Shown: positions 16,872-25,286 of the stretch, in pieces
Layout of the letters: each line of letters starts with the position of its first letter
How positions within the stretch are numbered: the first letter of the stretch is position 1
From: Phycisphaerae bacterium
GTDB lineage: Bacteria > Planctomycetota > Phycisphaerae > Phycisphaerales > SM1A02
DNA: 33,297 bases
Assembly (NCBI GenBank): GCA_016873375.1
Contig: VGXJ01000001.1
Span: 1-33,297 of the forward strand
Reading direction: 5' to 3'
The notes under the pieces: generated by a model
Databases searched by the model: none
Seen by the model: only the letters and a program-made list of their open reading frames with translations
What the model was told of the DNA's origin: nothing
Program-made: the position numbers and the translations under genes

Positions 16872-17713
16872 AACTCGTGATGACCCTTCTGGTCCGGGAC
16901 GAGGAGGACATCCTCGAGGCGAATCTCGCCTTCCATCGCTCCCGGGGGGTCGATCACTTCATCGTCACCGACAACCTCTCGGAGGATGCGACTCCCGCGA
17001 TCCTGCGCCGCTGGAGCGAGCGAGGGCTTGTGACGGTCATCGAGGAGCGAGAGGACAACTATGCGCAGCATGCCTGGGTCACGCGCATGGCGCGCATGGC
17101 GGCGAGGGACTACGGTGCGGACTGGGTGATCAACAACGACGCAGACGAGTTCTGGTGGCCGCAGTGCGGTGATCTCAAGTCAGCGCTCCAGGCGCTGCCG
17201 ATGACGGCGATGGCTGCCTCGGTCGAGCGAGCCAACTTTCCCGCCGTGGATGGCGATGGCCCGTTCTGGGATCGCCTGGTCTGGCGCGATGTCCGATCGG
17301 TCAATCCGCTTGGCGGAGCGCTGAAGCCCAAGGTTGCGCATCGGGCCGATCCGGAGATCGAGGTCGAGCAGGGCAACCACGCGGTCCGCCGGGGCGGTGC
17401 ACGGGTCGATGCCGAACCTGCAGCAATCGACATCCTTCACTTTCCCTGTCGCTCGTGGAGCCAGTTCGAGCGCAAGATCCGGCTCGGCGGAGCGGCCTAT
17501 GCGCGCAACCGCACCTTGTCGAAATGGATCGGCATGACCTGGCGTGAGATGCACCAGCGCCTCATCGAGGGTTCGCTTCGCCAGGAGTACGAGCGGCAGA
17601 ATCCGCCCGCCGCCGAGCGTGCGCAGCAGATCGCCTCGGGAAGGCTCGTTCAAGATGTCCGCCTCGCCGAGGCGATGCGCTCCATCGCGCAAGGGGGGCA
17701 GGAGCGCCCATGA
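16868..17713 (+). CDS. Glycosyltransferase of the DxDEF type (Glyco_tranf_2_4 / GT92-like)
   Basis: This 281-residue protein has LLVRDEEDILEANLAFH at 7-23, DNLSEDAT near 35-42 and NNDADEFWWP at 89-98. These are the landmarks of a GT-A subgroup whose DADEF motif binds the nucleotide-sugar metal. FPCRSWSQFERKI follows in the second half. The ATG at 16868 overlaps the sulfotransferase stop, and the stop overlaps the ABC gene start. It lacks membrane spans. Substrates are unknown. Confidence 0.82.
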   Translation: MKLVMTLLVRDEEDILEANLAFHRSRGVDHFIVTDNLSEDATPAILRRWSERGLVTVIEEREDNYAQHAWVTRMARMAARDYGADWVINNDADEFWWPQCGDLKSALQALPMTAMAASVERANFPAVDGDGPFWDRLVWRDVRSVNPLGGALKPKVAHRADPEIEVEQGNHAVRRGGARVDAEPAAIDILHFPCRSWSQFERKIRLGGAAYARNRTLSKWIGMTWREMHQRLIEGSLRQEYERQNPPAAERAQQIASGRLVQDVRLAEAMRSIAQGGQERP

Positions 17714-19431
17714 TGCACACGATCCGCACGGCATGGAGAGTGCTCACCGCACGCGATCGCAGTACCGCGCGTTGGCTCTTCGCAGCCATGCTCGTGTCTG
17801 CGTTCCTCGAGTGCGTTGGGCTTGGCCTGGTGCTTCCGGTGCTCGCACTGCTCGCCGACGGCGGTACGTCGTCCTTGGATCTTCCTGCGTGGCTGCTTGG
17901 TGCGGTGGAGGGGATTCCCCACGGTCGGCTCGTCATTCTGTGCATGGCGGGGCTGCTTGCGGTCTATGCCTTCAAGGCCGCCTTCCGCTGGATGCTGATC
18001 GTGCGGGTGAACGGTTTCGGCTTCAGGCTCCAGCGGGAACTCTCGACACGACTGTTCTCGAACTTCATCTCACGGCCATGGTCGTTCCATCTGTCGCGCA
18101 ATTCCACCACGATCCTTCATGGTTTGACCCATGATGCCGACCAGCTCGTGTTCGGCGTGGTGGTGCCCTCGCTCTCGGCAGCAAGCGAGCTGATGGTCAT
18201 CATCGGCGTGACGACGCTGCTGCTGGCCATTGAGCCGCTCGGCGGTGCTGCCTGCCTTGGCTTGGTCGGGCTCAGCGGCTGGTGGTTCCATCGGATGACG
18301 GAGGCACGTGCCGCCGGACTCGGGGCGCAGCGGCGTGAGCTCGACCGGGCTCGCTTCCGCTTGTTCCGCCAGGCCCTTGAGGGCGTGAAGGAGATCCGAG
18401 CGCTCGGCCGCGAGCAGGGGTTCACGGCGCTTGCCGATGCTGCCTCGGCCCGCAGCGGCGCACTTGGATCGCGTGTGCAGTCGCTGAGGGATGTGCCGCG
18501 AAGCTGGTTGGAGGTGCTGGCCGTCCTGGGCTTGACCACGCTGGTGACGATCATGTTGCTTCAAGGCCGTGAGGCTTCGTCGGTGCTCGGCGTGGCGGGC
18601 CTCTTCGCTCTGGCGGTGTTCCGGCTCGTGCCGTCGGGTACGCGACTCATGACGAGCGTGCACGCCATCGTGCTTGGAGCACCCGGTGTCCAAGCGGTGG
18701 TCGATGCACTCGCAGAGCCGCAGGCATCCGGATCCGGCGCCGTGGGTGATGCAGCTTGGACCGCCATCGAGTTCCGCGGCGTGGGATTTGGCTACGGCGG
18801 TGACCGTCCATCGGTGCTTGACGGCCTCGAGATGCGCATCGCCAGAGGCGAGTCGGTCGGCATCGTCGGAGCGAGTGGATCGGGCAAGTCGACCGTGGTG
18901 GATCTGGCGCTGGGCCTGCTGCAACCGACCACCGGGACGATCACGATCGGAGGCATGGATCTTGCAGCATGCAACCGGTGGTGGCAGTCGCAGGTGGGCT
19001 ATGTGCCGCAGTCGATCTACCTCCTGGATGACTCGATCACAAGGAATGTCGCCTTTGGAGTGCTCGAGGGCCAGATCGATCAGGCAGCCGTAGCGAGGGC
19101 GTTGCGCCTGGCGCAACTGGACGAGTTCGTGTCCTCCCTGCCGCAGGGGGCATCGACGGTCGTTGGTGAGCGCGGCGTGCGATTGAGCGGTGGGCAGCGT
19201 CAGCGCATCGGCATCGCTCGGGCGCTGTACGGCAATCCCACCGTGCTGATTCTTGATGAAGCGACGAGTGCGCTCGACCCCGAGACCGAGGAGGGGCTGC
19301 TCGGTGCGATCCACGCCCTCCACGGCACCGTCACCATGCTCGTGGTCGCGCACCGTGAAGCGACCGTCGAGCGATGCGATCGGCTCTTGCGACTCGAGGG
19401 CGGGCGCTTCAGCGAGGTTGATCGTGCCTGA
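17710..19431 (+). CDS. ABC exporter with fused membrane and ATPase domains (MsbA/PglK-like)
   Basis: This 573-residue half-transporter has a type-I exporter membrane domain with six predicted spans (about 1-330) and a C-terminal ATPase. Walker A GASGSGKST is at 387-395, signature LSGGQRQR at 492-499, Walker B VLILDE at 512-517 and the H-loop His548 in VVAHRE. This is the architecture of lipid or lipid-linked-oligosaccharide flippases such as MsbA and PglK. Sitting between glycosyltransferase genes, it is the best flippase candidate in the window. Its ATG overlaps the previous stop; a second ATG follows directly. It could also be a peptide or lipid exporter. Confidence 0.88.
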   Translation: MMHTIRTAWRVLTARDRSTARWLFAAMLVSAFLECVGLGLVLPVLALLADGGTSSLDLPAWLLGAVEGIPHGRLVILCMAGLLAVYAFKAAFRWMLIVRVNGFGFRLQRELSTRLFSNFISRPWSFHLSRNSTTILHGLTHDADQLVFGVVVPSLSAASELMVIIGVTTLLLAIEPLGGAACLGLVGLSGWWFHRMTEARAAGLGAQRRELDRARFRLFRQALEGVKEIRALGREQGFTALADAASARSGALGSRVQSLRDVPRSWLEVLAVLGLTTLVTIMLLQGREASSVLGVAGLFALAVFRLVPSGTRLMTSVHAIVLGAPGVQAVVDALAEPQASGSGAVGDAAWTAIEFRGVGFGYGGDRPSVLDGLEMRIARGESVGIVGASGSGKSTVVDLALGLLQPTTGTITIGGMDLAACNRWWQSQVGYVPQSIYLLDDSITRNVAFGVLEGQIDQAAVARALRLAQLDEFVSSLPQGASTVVGERGVRLSGGQRQRIGIARALYGNPTVLILDEATSALDPETEEGLLGAIHALHGTVTMLVVAHREATVERCDRLLRLEGGRFSEVDRA

Positions 19432-20263
19432 ACGCGCGCGGGAGTGCGGCATCGTGACGCTGGCCGATGCCAAGTACGCACCAGGCGTGGACATGCTCTG
19501 CCGTTCCGTGCGCGAGAGCCTGGACCTGCCGGTGGCGTGCTTTGACCTCGGTCTGGGCGAGCGCATGGCGGCCTGGCTGTGCGAGCGCCATCCATCGCTG
19601 CGCATCCTCCCGATGCCCGATCACGACGATCTCCGATCCGTCCGCTCTGCATTCGAATCGGCTGGGCCGCTTGCCAAGCCCGGCAAGCGCGTGTGGCCCA
19701 TCTGGGCGTGCCCGTTTCTCATTCAGGCGAGCCCCTTTGCACGCACGCTCTGGATTGATGCAGACATCGTGGTGCTGCGCGACCTTGCCGGTCTCGTGGC
19801 CCATTTGGAGGATGGGCCGATCCTGACTCCCGAGAATTTCGCGCCCAAGGTGACCCCGAACAAGCCTGAGCTCTACAGGCTCCTGCCGATACAGCGCCCG
19901 TTCGATCCGCTGGAGCCTCGACTGAACGCGGGGGTCTCGGGATGGGACCACGCCCGCGCGGAGGATCGCGGCCTGCTCGAGGCCTACTGCCACGCGGTTC
20001 GCGCCGCGTGCCGCGATCGCCGAGTCGCGGATGCCATCTCGTGGTGGGACCAAGGAGCGCTGATCTGGGCCGTCCAGCAGTGCGGCCTCGAGCACCGCAT
20101 GCTGCGTACCACAGCCTGGAATCTCTGCATCCGCAACACGCGCGCCATGGGTGCGGCGATCGGCTGGGACGACTCGACGCTTGGCCGCTTGCGCGAGCTG
20201 GTGCCCGAGGGAAACCTGCTCCACTGGAACGGCACCGCACCACCGTGGCCCATCCAGCCATGA
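19424..20263 (+). CDS. GT8-like glycosyltransferase
   Basis: This 279-residue protein has VTLADAKYAPGVDMLCRSV near the N-terminus and the metal-binding DAD at 112-114 in LWIDADIVVLRD. LNAGVSGWDH and WWDQGALIW follow, then LLHWNG near the end. This order matches nucleotide-diphospho-sugar transferases of the GT8 kind. The preferred start is a GTG at 19424 overlapping the ABC gene by eight bases; a TTG two codons earlier is also in frame. Its stop overlaps the methyltransferase start (ATGA). Confidence 0.75.
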   Translation: MPERARECGIVTLADAKYAPGVDMLCRSVRESLDLPVACFDLGLGERMAAWLCERHPSLRILPMPDHDDLRSVRSAFESAGPLAKPGKRVWPIWACPFLIQASPFARTLWIDADIVVLRDLAGLVAHLEDGPILTPENFAPKVTPNKPELYRLLPIQRPFDPLEPRLNAGVSGWDHARAEDRGLLEAYCHAVRAACRDRRVADAISWWDQGALIWAVQQCGLEHRMLRTTAWNLCIRNTRAMGAAIGWDDSTLGRLRELVPEGNLLHWNGTAPPWPIQP

Positions 20264-21009
20264 CCGTGCTGCGATCATTTCGGTGGCTCGCCGATCGGAT
20301 TCGACGCCTTGGGTCGAGTGGGCGCGATGCAGCGCTCCAAAGCGAGGAATCCTTCTGGAACGGCTGGCTTGCCAAGCAGGACCGTCCGGGGTTCGCCTTC
20401 CGCATGAATGCCCACGCACCGCTGCAGCCGTGGATCTGGTGCCACCTCGATTCAAGTCAGCCGGTCCACCGCGTGCTTGATGTGGGATGCGGACCGCTGT
20501 CGGTGGTGGGCAGGGTCGTTCCGGCTGGACGACTCGATCTGACCTGCTGTGATCCGCTGGCCGAGCGGTACATGACGCTGCTCAGGCATCATGGGATCGA
20601 ACCCGTGCACGCCATCGATGATGTGGCTGGCGAGGACTTGTCCCGGCGATACGGCACCGCGTCCTTCGACATGGCGTTCTCGAACAATGCCGTCGACCAC
20701 GCTGCGGATCCGCTCGAGGTGCTGCGCCAGATGGCCCTGGTGGTGCGTGGTGATGGCACGGTCCTTGTGCAGGTTGGCGAGCATGAAGGCCGCCACGGCG
20801 GCTACCGCGGCCTGCATCAGTGGGACTTCAGGGAACACGATGGGCGGCTCAGGCTTGCCTCCAAGACAGGCGAGGCCCTGGATGTGACCGAGGCGCTCTC
20901 TCCATGGCTGGTCCAGCGATCCATCGAGCGCGTCGACATCAATCCGGCGGGGCTGCGCTGGGAGCACACGCACCTGCGCATCGTCTGGACCCGCCGCGTG
21001 GACTCCTAG
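20260..21009 (+). CDS. Class I SAM-dependent methyltransferase
   Basis: This 249-residue protein has motif I VLDVGCGPL at 72-80, an acidic residue at the end of strand 2 (CCDPL, Asp98), and FDMAFSNNAVDHAADPLEVLRQM for motifs II/III, as in Methyltransf_11-type enzymes. It may methylate a glycan residue or terminus, which is an inference from its place at the end of the glycosyltransferase operon. The ATG at 20260 overlaps the preceding stop. It ends convergently against the next minus-strand gene, the two TAG stops sharing one CTAG. Confidence 0.84.
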   Translation: MTVLRSFRWLADRIRRLGSSGRDAALQSEESFWNGWLAKQDRPGFAFRMNAHAPLQPWIWCHLDSSQPVHRVLDVGCGPLSVVGRVVPAGRLDLTCCDPLAERYMTLLRHHGIEPVHAIDDVAGEDLSRRYGTASFDMAFSNNAVDHAADPLEVLRQMALVVRGDGTVLVQVGEHEGRHGGYRGLHQWDFREHDGRLRLASKTGEALDVTEALSPWLVQRSIERVDINPAGLRWEHTHLRIVWTRRVDS

Positions 21010-21950
21010 TCCTTCACGGCCACGGGGCACCGTGCAAGGTTCGGTCGCCACGCACCCTCGAGCAGGCCAAGGCCCCACGCGTACTGCATGCGCGCCCTGA
21101 CGGAGGCTGAGGTCCGTCGAGCCAGCATCTGCCGGATGGAGGCCAACACGATCCACACCACGCCCTTGGCGGTGCAGCTCATCATCGACCACGCGGCGCC
21201 CCGGACATCTCGCTCGATCGGCGCCACGCATCGACCAGCGCTCCGTTGCCTGCTCACCAGCCACGCTGCGCTCACGCGGTCGGGCGGGATGGATTCGACG
21301 ACGCGGGCTTCCGCGACCCAGCGGATGGGAACGCCCGCCTGTGCCAGTCTCTGGAAGAAGTGACGGTCCTCGCCCACGCGGACGAACTCGGTTTGGAAGC
21401 GTGGGCCCGCCTCATCGATGAGCGATGCATCGAGGAGCACATTGTTGGTGAACGCCCACGGTCGTCGCGTTCCTGTCGGGAGCAGGGTCGCATCGAAGAA
21501 GCCGCCTTCGATGACCCAATCCGGCGGCGGGTGCTGGAACGAAGGATCGACCGGGCCAGTGACGATGCCCGGGCCGAAGCGCTCACGCGCCGCAAGCAGG
21601 GCAGCGAGCCAGCCATCGGTCGCGATCTCGTCATCATCGATGAAGACGATGGCCCCACCGGCCCCGACGGTCCGCCGGGCGATCTCGAGGGCGCGGTTGC
21701 GAGGGAACGCCACGCCCCGTCGCGGTTCAGCATCGAGGATCACCTCAAGCCCAGTCTGCGCACGGACCTGGGCCACGATCCCTGCGGGCCGGACATCCGC
21801 CGGATCATTGCTCACGACGATGGCGATCAGCCGTGTCGCGGTGGGCAAGGATGCACGCTGGGCAGCCACGCTCGCCAGCGTGGCCGCAAGCCCCTCGGCG
21901 CGGTGCAGCGTCGAGATGCAGCAGGCGATTGCGCGCGTCTCAGGATCCAT
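21006..21950 (-). CDS. GT2 glycosyltransferase (tandem paralogue A)
   Basis: This 314-residue protein has CISTLHRAEGLAATL near residues 11-25, RRGVAFPRNRALEIAR at 77-92 and the metal-binding IDDDE at 104-108. GPGIVTGPVDP and the FTNNVLLDASLID and VGEDRHFFQRL segments follow. It aligns through these landmarks with the gene immediately upstream, so the two are tandem duplicates that have diverged. I start it at the ATG at 21950 (11-base overlap); an ATG at 21962 is equally in frame and would give a 23-base overlap. The C-terminal part is basic with hydrophobic stretches. Confidence 0.82.
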   Translation of the reverse strand: MDPETRAIACCISTLHRAEGLAATLASVAAQRASLPTATRLIAIVVSNDPADVRPAGIVAQVRAQTGLEVILDAEPRRGVAFPRNRALEIARRTVGAGGAIVFIDDDEIATDGWLAALLAARERFGPGIVTGPVDPSFQHPPPDWVIEGGFFDATLLPTGTRRPWAFTNNVLLDASLIDEAGPRFQTEFVRVGEDRHFFQRLAQAGVPIRWVAEARVVESIPPDRVSAAWLVSRQRSAGRCVAPIERDVRGAAWSMMSCTAKGVVWIVLASIRQMLARRTSASVRARMQYAWGLGLLEGAWRPNLARCPVAVKD

Positions 21951-22860
21951 GGTGGGTTGCATACTCCTCGAAGCGGTCGAGGCCGGTCGCACCGAGCGCC
22001 AGTCCCAGCGCCTTGGCACCATCGAGTACGAGGTGCATCGCGGCGGCATCCACCATGCCGTGCACGAGGCTGGTCGTGCACCGGACGAGGCCACGCGCCA
22101 TGAAGCGCACCGCAAGCGCGAGGCATCCCAATCGTGTCCTCTCGCGCAGATCGAGCATGATCCACGCATTGGTGGCACCGACCCGGTAGGCACGCCGCGC
22201 GGCCCAGCGTCGTGTCAGGCGCGAGTGTGGATAGTGCTCCATCGTGACCGCCTCGGCGCACCACTGGATCCGATGGCCCTTTCGTGCCAGCGAGCGGAAG
22301 AGGTGCGTATCGCTGCCGCCGGTCATCAGGAGGCGCTCGTCGAACCGACATGAGCTGTTGCCAAGCAGCGATGCGCGCACGGCCACATTGTTGGTGTAGG
22401 CCTCGTGGAGGATGCTGCCGTCAGGGTGCGACGGCTGGTCGTAGGCATGCGTCTGCAGCGCCCATCGCGGGACAGGTTCGGGCAGCACGGGTCGCGCGGG
22501 GCCCGTCAGGATGTCGGCGTGTGATTCGGCTGCAGCGCGCGCGAGTGCGATGAGCCACGACGGGTCCACGGTCTCGTCGTCATCCACGAACGCGACCCAG
22601 TCTGCCGCGGGATCGAGCGCCCGAGCCTCGTCGATCGCGCGGTTGCGCGCCACGGGAATGCCCTGACGGGGCTCCAGGACATGCCGAGAGGGCCAGCGGC
22701 AGGCCGGCATCGCCGAGGCCGTGTCATCGTTCTCGATCACGATGATGCTGAGATCGATGGCGCCTCGAGGGCCGATCGTCTCGAGGCGGTCGATGGAGGC
22801 AAGCAGCCGTGCGAGCCCATCGGGCCTGCGTCTGGTGATGACGGCGACGGCGAATCGCAT
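21940..22860 (-). CDS. GT2 glycosyltransferase (tandem paralogue B)
   Basis: This 306-residue protein has FAVAVITRRRPDGLARLLAS at the N-terminus, RQGIPVARNRAIDEAR at 65-80 and VDDDE at 92-96. ADILTGPARPVLP, YTNNVAVRASLL and GGSDTHLFRSLARKG follow in the same order as in the next gene. A starting ATG at 22860 leaves a 60-base divergent gap to the next plus-strand gene. The C-terminal 80 residues are rich in Ala, Leu and Arg and may associate with the membrane. Sugar specificity is unknown. Confidence 0.85.
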   Translation of the reverse strand: MRFAVAVITRRRPDGLARLLASIDRLETIGPRGAIDLSIIVIENDDTASAMPACRWPSRHVLEPRQGIPVARNRAIDEARALDPAADWVAFVDDDETVDPSWLIALARAAAESHADILTGPARPVLPEPVPRWALQTHAYDQPSHPDGSILHEAYTNNVAVRASLLGNSSCRFDERLLMTGGSDTHLFRSLARKGHRIQWCAEAVTMEHYPHSRLTRRWAARRAYRVGATNAWIMLDLRERTRLGCLALAVRFMARGLVRCTTSLVHGMVDAAAMHLVLDGAKALGLALGATGLDRFEEYATHHGS

Positions 22861-22920
22861 GATGCCGGGCCGAGTCTAGCCGTGCGTGCCTCGCCAAGGA
22901 TTCAGGGGGGCCGTACGCTC
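22861..22920. promoter_or_regulatory. Divergent gap with a strong ribosome-binding site for the plus-strand gene
   Basis: A GGGGGG run at 22905-22910, ten bases before the ATG at 22921, is the clearest Shine-Dalgarno-like sequence I saw, which supports that start over upstream in-frame codons. Promoter hexamers are not evident. Confidence 0.4.
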
Positions 22921-24045
22921 ATGACGATGCCCACGGCTGCCACCGCGACTGATGCGACGACCCATGCACCGTCTGGCGTATCCGTCGTGGTACCGACCTG
23001 CAATCGCCGTGACCAGATCCTGCGGTGCGTCAAGTCGCTTCTGGCCCAGACCCTGCCACCGACGCAAGTCATCGTGGTGGATGATGGCTCGACGGATGGA
23101 ACGGTGGAGGCTGTCCAAGCGCTTGCGTCTTCGGCCGGCGCCACCAGCCTGATCGTGATCCGCAATGAGCGAAACCTTGGTGCCAACGCGAGCCGGAATG
23201 TCGGGATCCAGTCCGCCACAGGCTCGCTCGTGGCATTCCTCGACTCGGATTGCATCGCGGATCCACACTGGATCGAGCGGTTGCGCGCGCCCTTCGTCGA
23301 CGCATCCGTGGGCGCAGCATCCGGACTCGTCGAGGACACCATGCGATCCACCATCTGGGAGCGTGCGTTCGCGGGAACGCACCGGCTGCCGCGCAGGGGA
23401 CCCATCTCGCGGTTCACCTCATGCAATCTGATGGTCCGCAGGACCCTGCTTGCCATGCATCGTTGGGAGGAGGACTTCTCCGATGCCACACGCCAAGGCG
23501 TCCAACCCGACACGACCTTCTCGGGTCGTTGTGACGAGGAGGGGCTCTACCTGGCGATCCGTGAAGCGGGTTGGAGCGTGGTGGCAGAGCCGGCGGCGCG
23601 GGTGGATCACGAACACGCCTATGGCTGGTCCAGTTTCTGCCGCCAGGCGTGGCACGGCGGTCGTGCCGCAGCAGAGCTCGTCTGGAAGTTCCGTCTGCGT
23701 GATCGTCTCGATCTTGCACCGTTCCTTCTCGCGGTCATCACGCTCGCCGTCACGCTGGCGGTGGCGTCGCTGATCGATGCTGCGTGGCGATGGTGGCTCC
23801 CTGCATTGGCGCTGGTCCCTCTCGCGGCGGGGTGTGCGGCGGTGTCGTGGAACGAAACCGCCAACAAGGGCAAGACCATGCTGGGCCTGGTGTCGACACT
23901 CCCGGCCCTCACCGTGTACTACGCCCTGCGCACCTCTGGCTACGGTTTGCGGAGGGTGCAACTCTGGCTTGGCATCGGAGCGGTCGCCCGCATCGAGCCA
24001 GGGTCGCTCGGCCGATCGCTCCCCAAGCCCGGGAGCGGATCGTGA
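22921..24045 (+). CDS. GT2 glycosyltransferase with C-terminal membrane segments
   Basis: This 374-residue protein has VSVVVPTCNRRDQILRCVKS near 20-39, DDGSTDGT at 54-61, NLGANASRNVG at 85-95 and the DSDC metal motif at 108-111. EEGLYLAIREAGW is the later acidic region. The last 120 residues hold two or three hydrophobic spans (about 258-310 and 320-340), so the enzyme is membrane-attached. The chosen ATG follows a GGGGGG ribosome-binding site. The stop overlaps the GT4 start (GTGA). Confidence 0.86.
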   Translation: MTMPTAATATDATTHAPSGVSVVVPTCNRRDQILRCVKSLLAQTLPPTQVIVVDDGSTDGTVEAVQALASSAGATSLIVIRNERNLGANASRNVGIQSATGSLVAFLDSDCIADPHWIERLRAPFVDASVGAASGLVEDTMRSTIWERAFAGTHRLPRRGPISRFTSCNLMVRRTLLAMHRWEEDFSDATRQGVQPDTTFSGRCDEEGLYLAIREAGWSVVAEPAARVDHEHAYGWSSFCRQAWHGGRAAAELVWKFRLRDRLDLAPFLLAVITLAVTLAVASLIDAAWRWWLPALALVPLAAGCAAVSWNETANKGKTMLGLVSTLPALTVYYALRTSGYGLRRVQLWLGIGAVARIEPGSLGRSLPKPGSGS

Positions 24046-25280
24046 AGGCACCTCGCATCCTCGTGGTGACCGGTGGTTTCCCGGTGCGCAGCGAGACCTT
24101 CATCAGGGATCATGTCACCGGATTGCTCGATGCGGGCGCCGAGGTGACGGTGCTCGCCTTGCACGATGGCGATGGCTCCGCCTGGGATGAGGACGAGTTG
24201 CGGCTCGGTCTTTCCGACCGAGTGCGTCGGGCCCGCATCGATGCACCGCTGCGGCACAGGCTGTTCCGGATGCCAGCACGCTTCTTGGCCCATGCGTCGT
24301 ACGCGCTCGGCCCAGCGTGGCGGCTGGTCACACCCAAGCAGGGTTGGCGCGGCCCCTCAGGGATCCTGCTGGAGGCTGCCTCGGCGCTTGGGGCAGCAGG
24401 CGCGCCTCATCAGTTCGACAGGATCCACGCGGAGTTCGGGCCAAGCGGTGTCGTGGCTGCCAAGCTGCGAAGGGCAGGGTGCATCGCGGGGCCGCTCTCG
24501 TGCGCCTTCTACGGCTATGACGCCACTCGCGCGATCATGCAATCCGGTCCCGGCCTCTACCGTGAACTCTTCGAGGATGCGGACCTTGTCTTGCCCAACT
24601 CCGAGTTCCTTGCCCAGAAGCTCAGACAGGCCGGAGCACCGACGAGCAAGGTGATCGTCCATCGGCTCGGTGTCAGGACCGATCGCTTCGCGCCTGCCGA
24701 GCGGCCGGCGCCTCGACCCGGTCCGTGGCGCGCGACCGCGATCGGACGCTTCGTTCCCAAGAAGGGCTTCACGACGCTCTTGCATGCACTTGCTCGCGCA
24801 GGCGAGGCCGCACCCGAGCTGACGCTCATTGGTGACGGGCCCATGTCCGATGAACTCCGGGCACTCACGACATCGCTCGGTCTCGAGCGCAGCGTGCGCT
24901 TCGCGGGCTGGCTCGGGCGGCAGGATGTCCTTGCGCACCTTGCGGCAACCGATGCCTTGATCGCACCGAGCGAGACCGCCGAGGATGGAGACATCGAGGG
25001 CATGCCTGTGGTGGTGATGGAGGCAATGGCCAGCGGCATACCGATCATCGGCACCGACCACAGCGGCATTCCCGAGATCGTGCGCGATGGCATCAACGGC
25101 GTGATCGTTCCGGAGCGGGATCCCGCCGGGCTCGCCCAAGCCATGTTGCGGCTGTCGGATCCGGGCTTCCGCCGGGCATGCGGGGCGCAATCGCGTTCCA
25201 TCGCGGTCAGCGAGCTCGACCACGCCATGCTCATGCGTCGATTGATTGGTCTTCTCTTCCGGCAACCTGTAGCCTCCTGA
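24042..25280 (+). CDS. GT4 glycosyltransferase (WcaL/AmsK-like)
   Basis: This 412-residue GT-B enzyme starts at a GTG overlapping the previous stop. The N-terminus reads GGFPVRSETFIRDHV, with the SETFI motif typical of exopolysaccharide GT4 enzymes such as WcaL. The C-terminal domain contains AIGRFVPKKGF, LTLIGDGP, and EGMPVVVMEAMASGIPII, the E-x7-E region that binds the nucleotide sugar. The usual GT4 length is kept. It fits exopolysaccharide or surface-glycan assembly. Donor unknown. Confidence 0.9.
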   Translation: MKAPRILVVTGGFPVRSETFIRDHVTGLLDAGAEVTVLALHDGDGSAWDEDELRLGLSDRVRRARIDAPLRHRLFRMPARFLAHASYALGPAWRLVTPKQGWRGPSGILLEAASALGAAGAPHQFDRIHAEFGPSGVVAAKLRRAGCIAGPLSCAFYGYDATRAIMQSGPGLYRELFEDADLVLPNSEFLAQKLRQAGAPTSKVIVHRLGVRTDRFAPAERPAPRPGPWRATAIGRFVPKKGFTTLLHALARAGEAAPELTLIGDGPMSDELRALTTSLGLERSVRFAGWLGRQDVLAHLAATDALIAPSETAEDGDIEGMPVVVMEAMASGIPIIGTDHSGIPEIVRDGINGVIVPERDPAGLAQAMLRLSDPGFRRACGAQSRSIAVSELDHAMLMRRLIGLLFRQPVAS

Positions 25281-25286
25281 GAGAGC

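Noticed and set aside
18070..19605. A 511-codon minus-strand frame opposite the ABC exporter
   Set aside because: Antisense shadow: no recognisable motif, and the opposite strand has complete Walker A, signature and Walker B motifs.
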